Assembly (NCBI GenBank): GCA_023301335.1
Contig: JALZVA010000126.1
Span: 1-14,416 of the forward strand
Reading direction: 5' to 3'
DNA: 14,416 bases
DNA from: Akkermansiaceae bacterium
GTDB taxonomy: Bacteria > Verrucomicrobiota > Verrucomicrobiia > Verrucomicrobiales > Akkermansiaceae
The position numbers and the translations under genes are program-made. Each line of letters begins with the position of its first letter. The stretch's first letter is position 1. The notes under the pieces were generated by a model. The model had not been told where the DNA came from. It did no database searches and worked only from the letters and a program-made list of their open reading frames with translations. Below are positions 14,384 through 14,416 of the stretch, piece after piece.

Positions 14384-14416
14384 GGCTCCACTCTATTCGC
14401 CATTCCGGATGAATCA

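Noticed and set aside
14409..14416. ATG near the right edge as the start of another gene
   Set aside because: Only eight bases are available, so no reading frame can be judged.

Overview
This window looks like ordinary chromosome from a Gram-negative-type bacterium, most likely a member of the Verrucomicrobiota (PVC group). That placement is inferred from three things: the very long plant/Chlamydia-type IspG, a SET-domain protein beside an MnmM-type methyltransferase, and the scarcity of Shine-Dalgarno sites. No rRNA or other firm phylogenetic marker is present. I see no tRNA, rRNA, CRISPR array, insertion sequence, integrase or phage gene. Coding density is very high. The only larger gap, about 220 bases, lies between folP and the last gene.

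Left block, plus strand (1-6498): the 3' part of argF (ornithine carbamoyltransferase), a secreted N-acetylmuramoyl-L-alanine amidase, ispG (MEP isoprenoid pathway), a CPBP membrane protease, thiL (thiamine-phosphate kinase) and a HupE/UreJ-like membrane protein. The last four are packed with overlaps or a 2-base gap and are probably one transcription unit.

Right block, minus strand (13639 down to 6518). In transcription order the first unit is folP, an NdpA-type nucleoid-associated protein, uppP, a secreted M23 peptidase, a membrane-anchored thermonuclease and hisF. After a 126-base gap with a TATAAT box comes a second unit: an unknown secreted protein, a SET-domain protein and an MnmM/YtqB-family methyltransferase. 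A 71-residue ribbon-helix-helix-like protein follows with what looks like its own promoter and a palindromic operator. A final plus-strand gene for a 166-residue unknown protein diverges from folP.

IspG feeds isoprenoid and undecaprenyl phosphate synthesis, UppP recycles that lipid carrier, and the amidase and M23 protein act on peptidoglycan, so envelope building recurs on both strands. The other genes serve amino-acid, folate, thiamine, tRNA or DNA functions. I see no clear new multi-gene system. The best leads are the small DNA-binding protein with its operator, the unknown-SET-MnmM unit, a dihydropteroate synthase with an Asp-to-Asn change at a pterin-contact position, and stop/start overlaps combined with missing ribosome binding sites.
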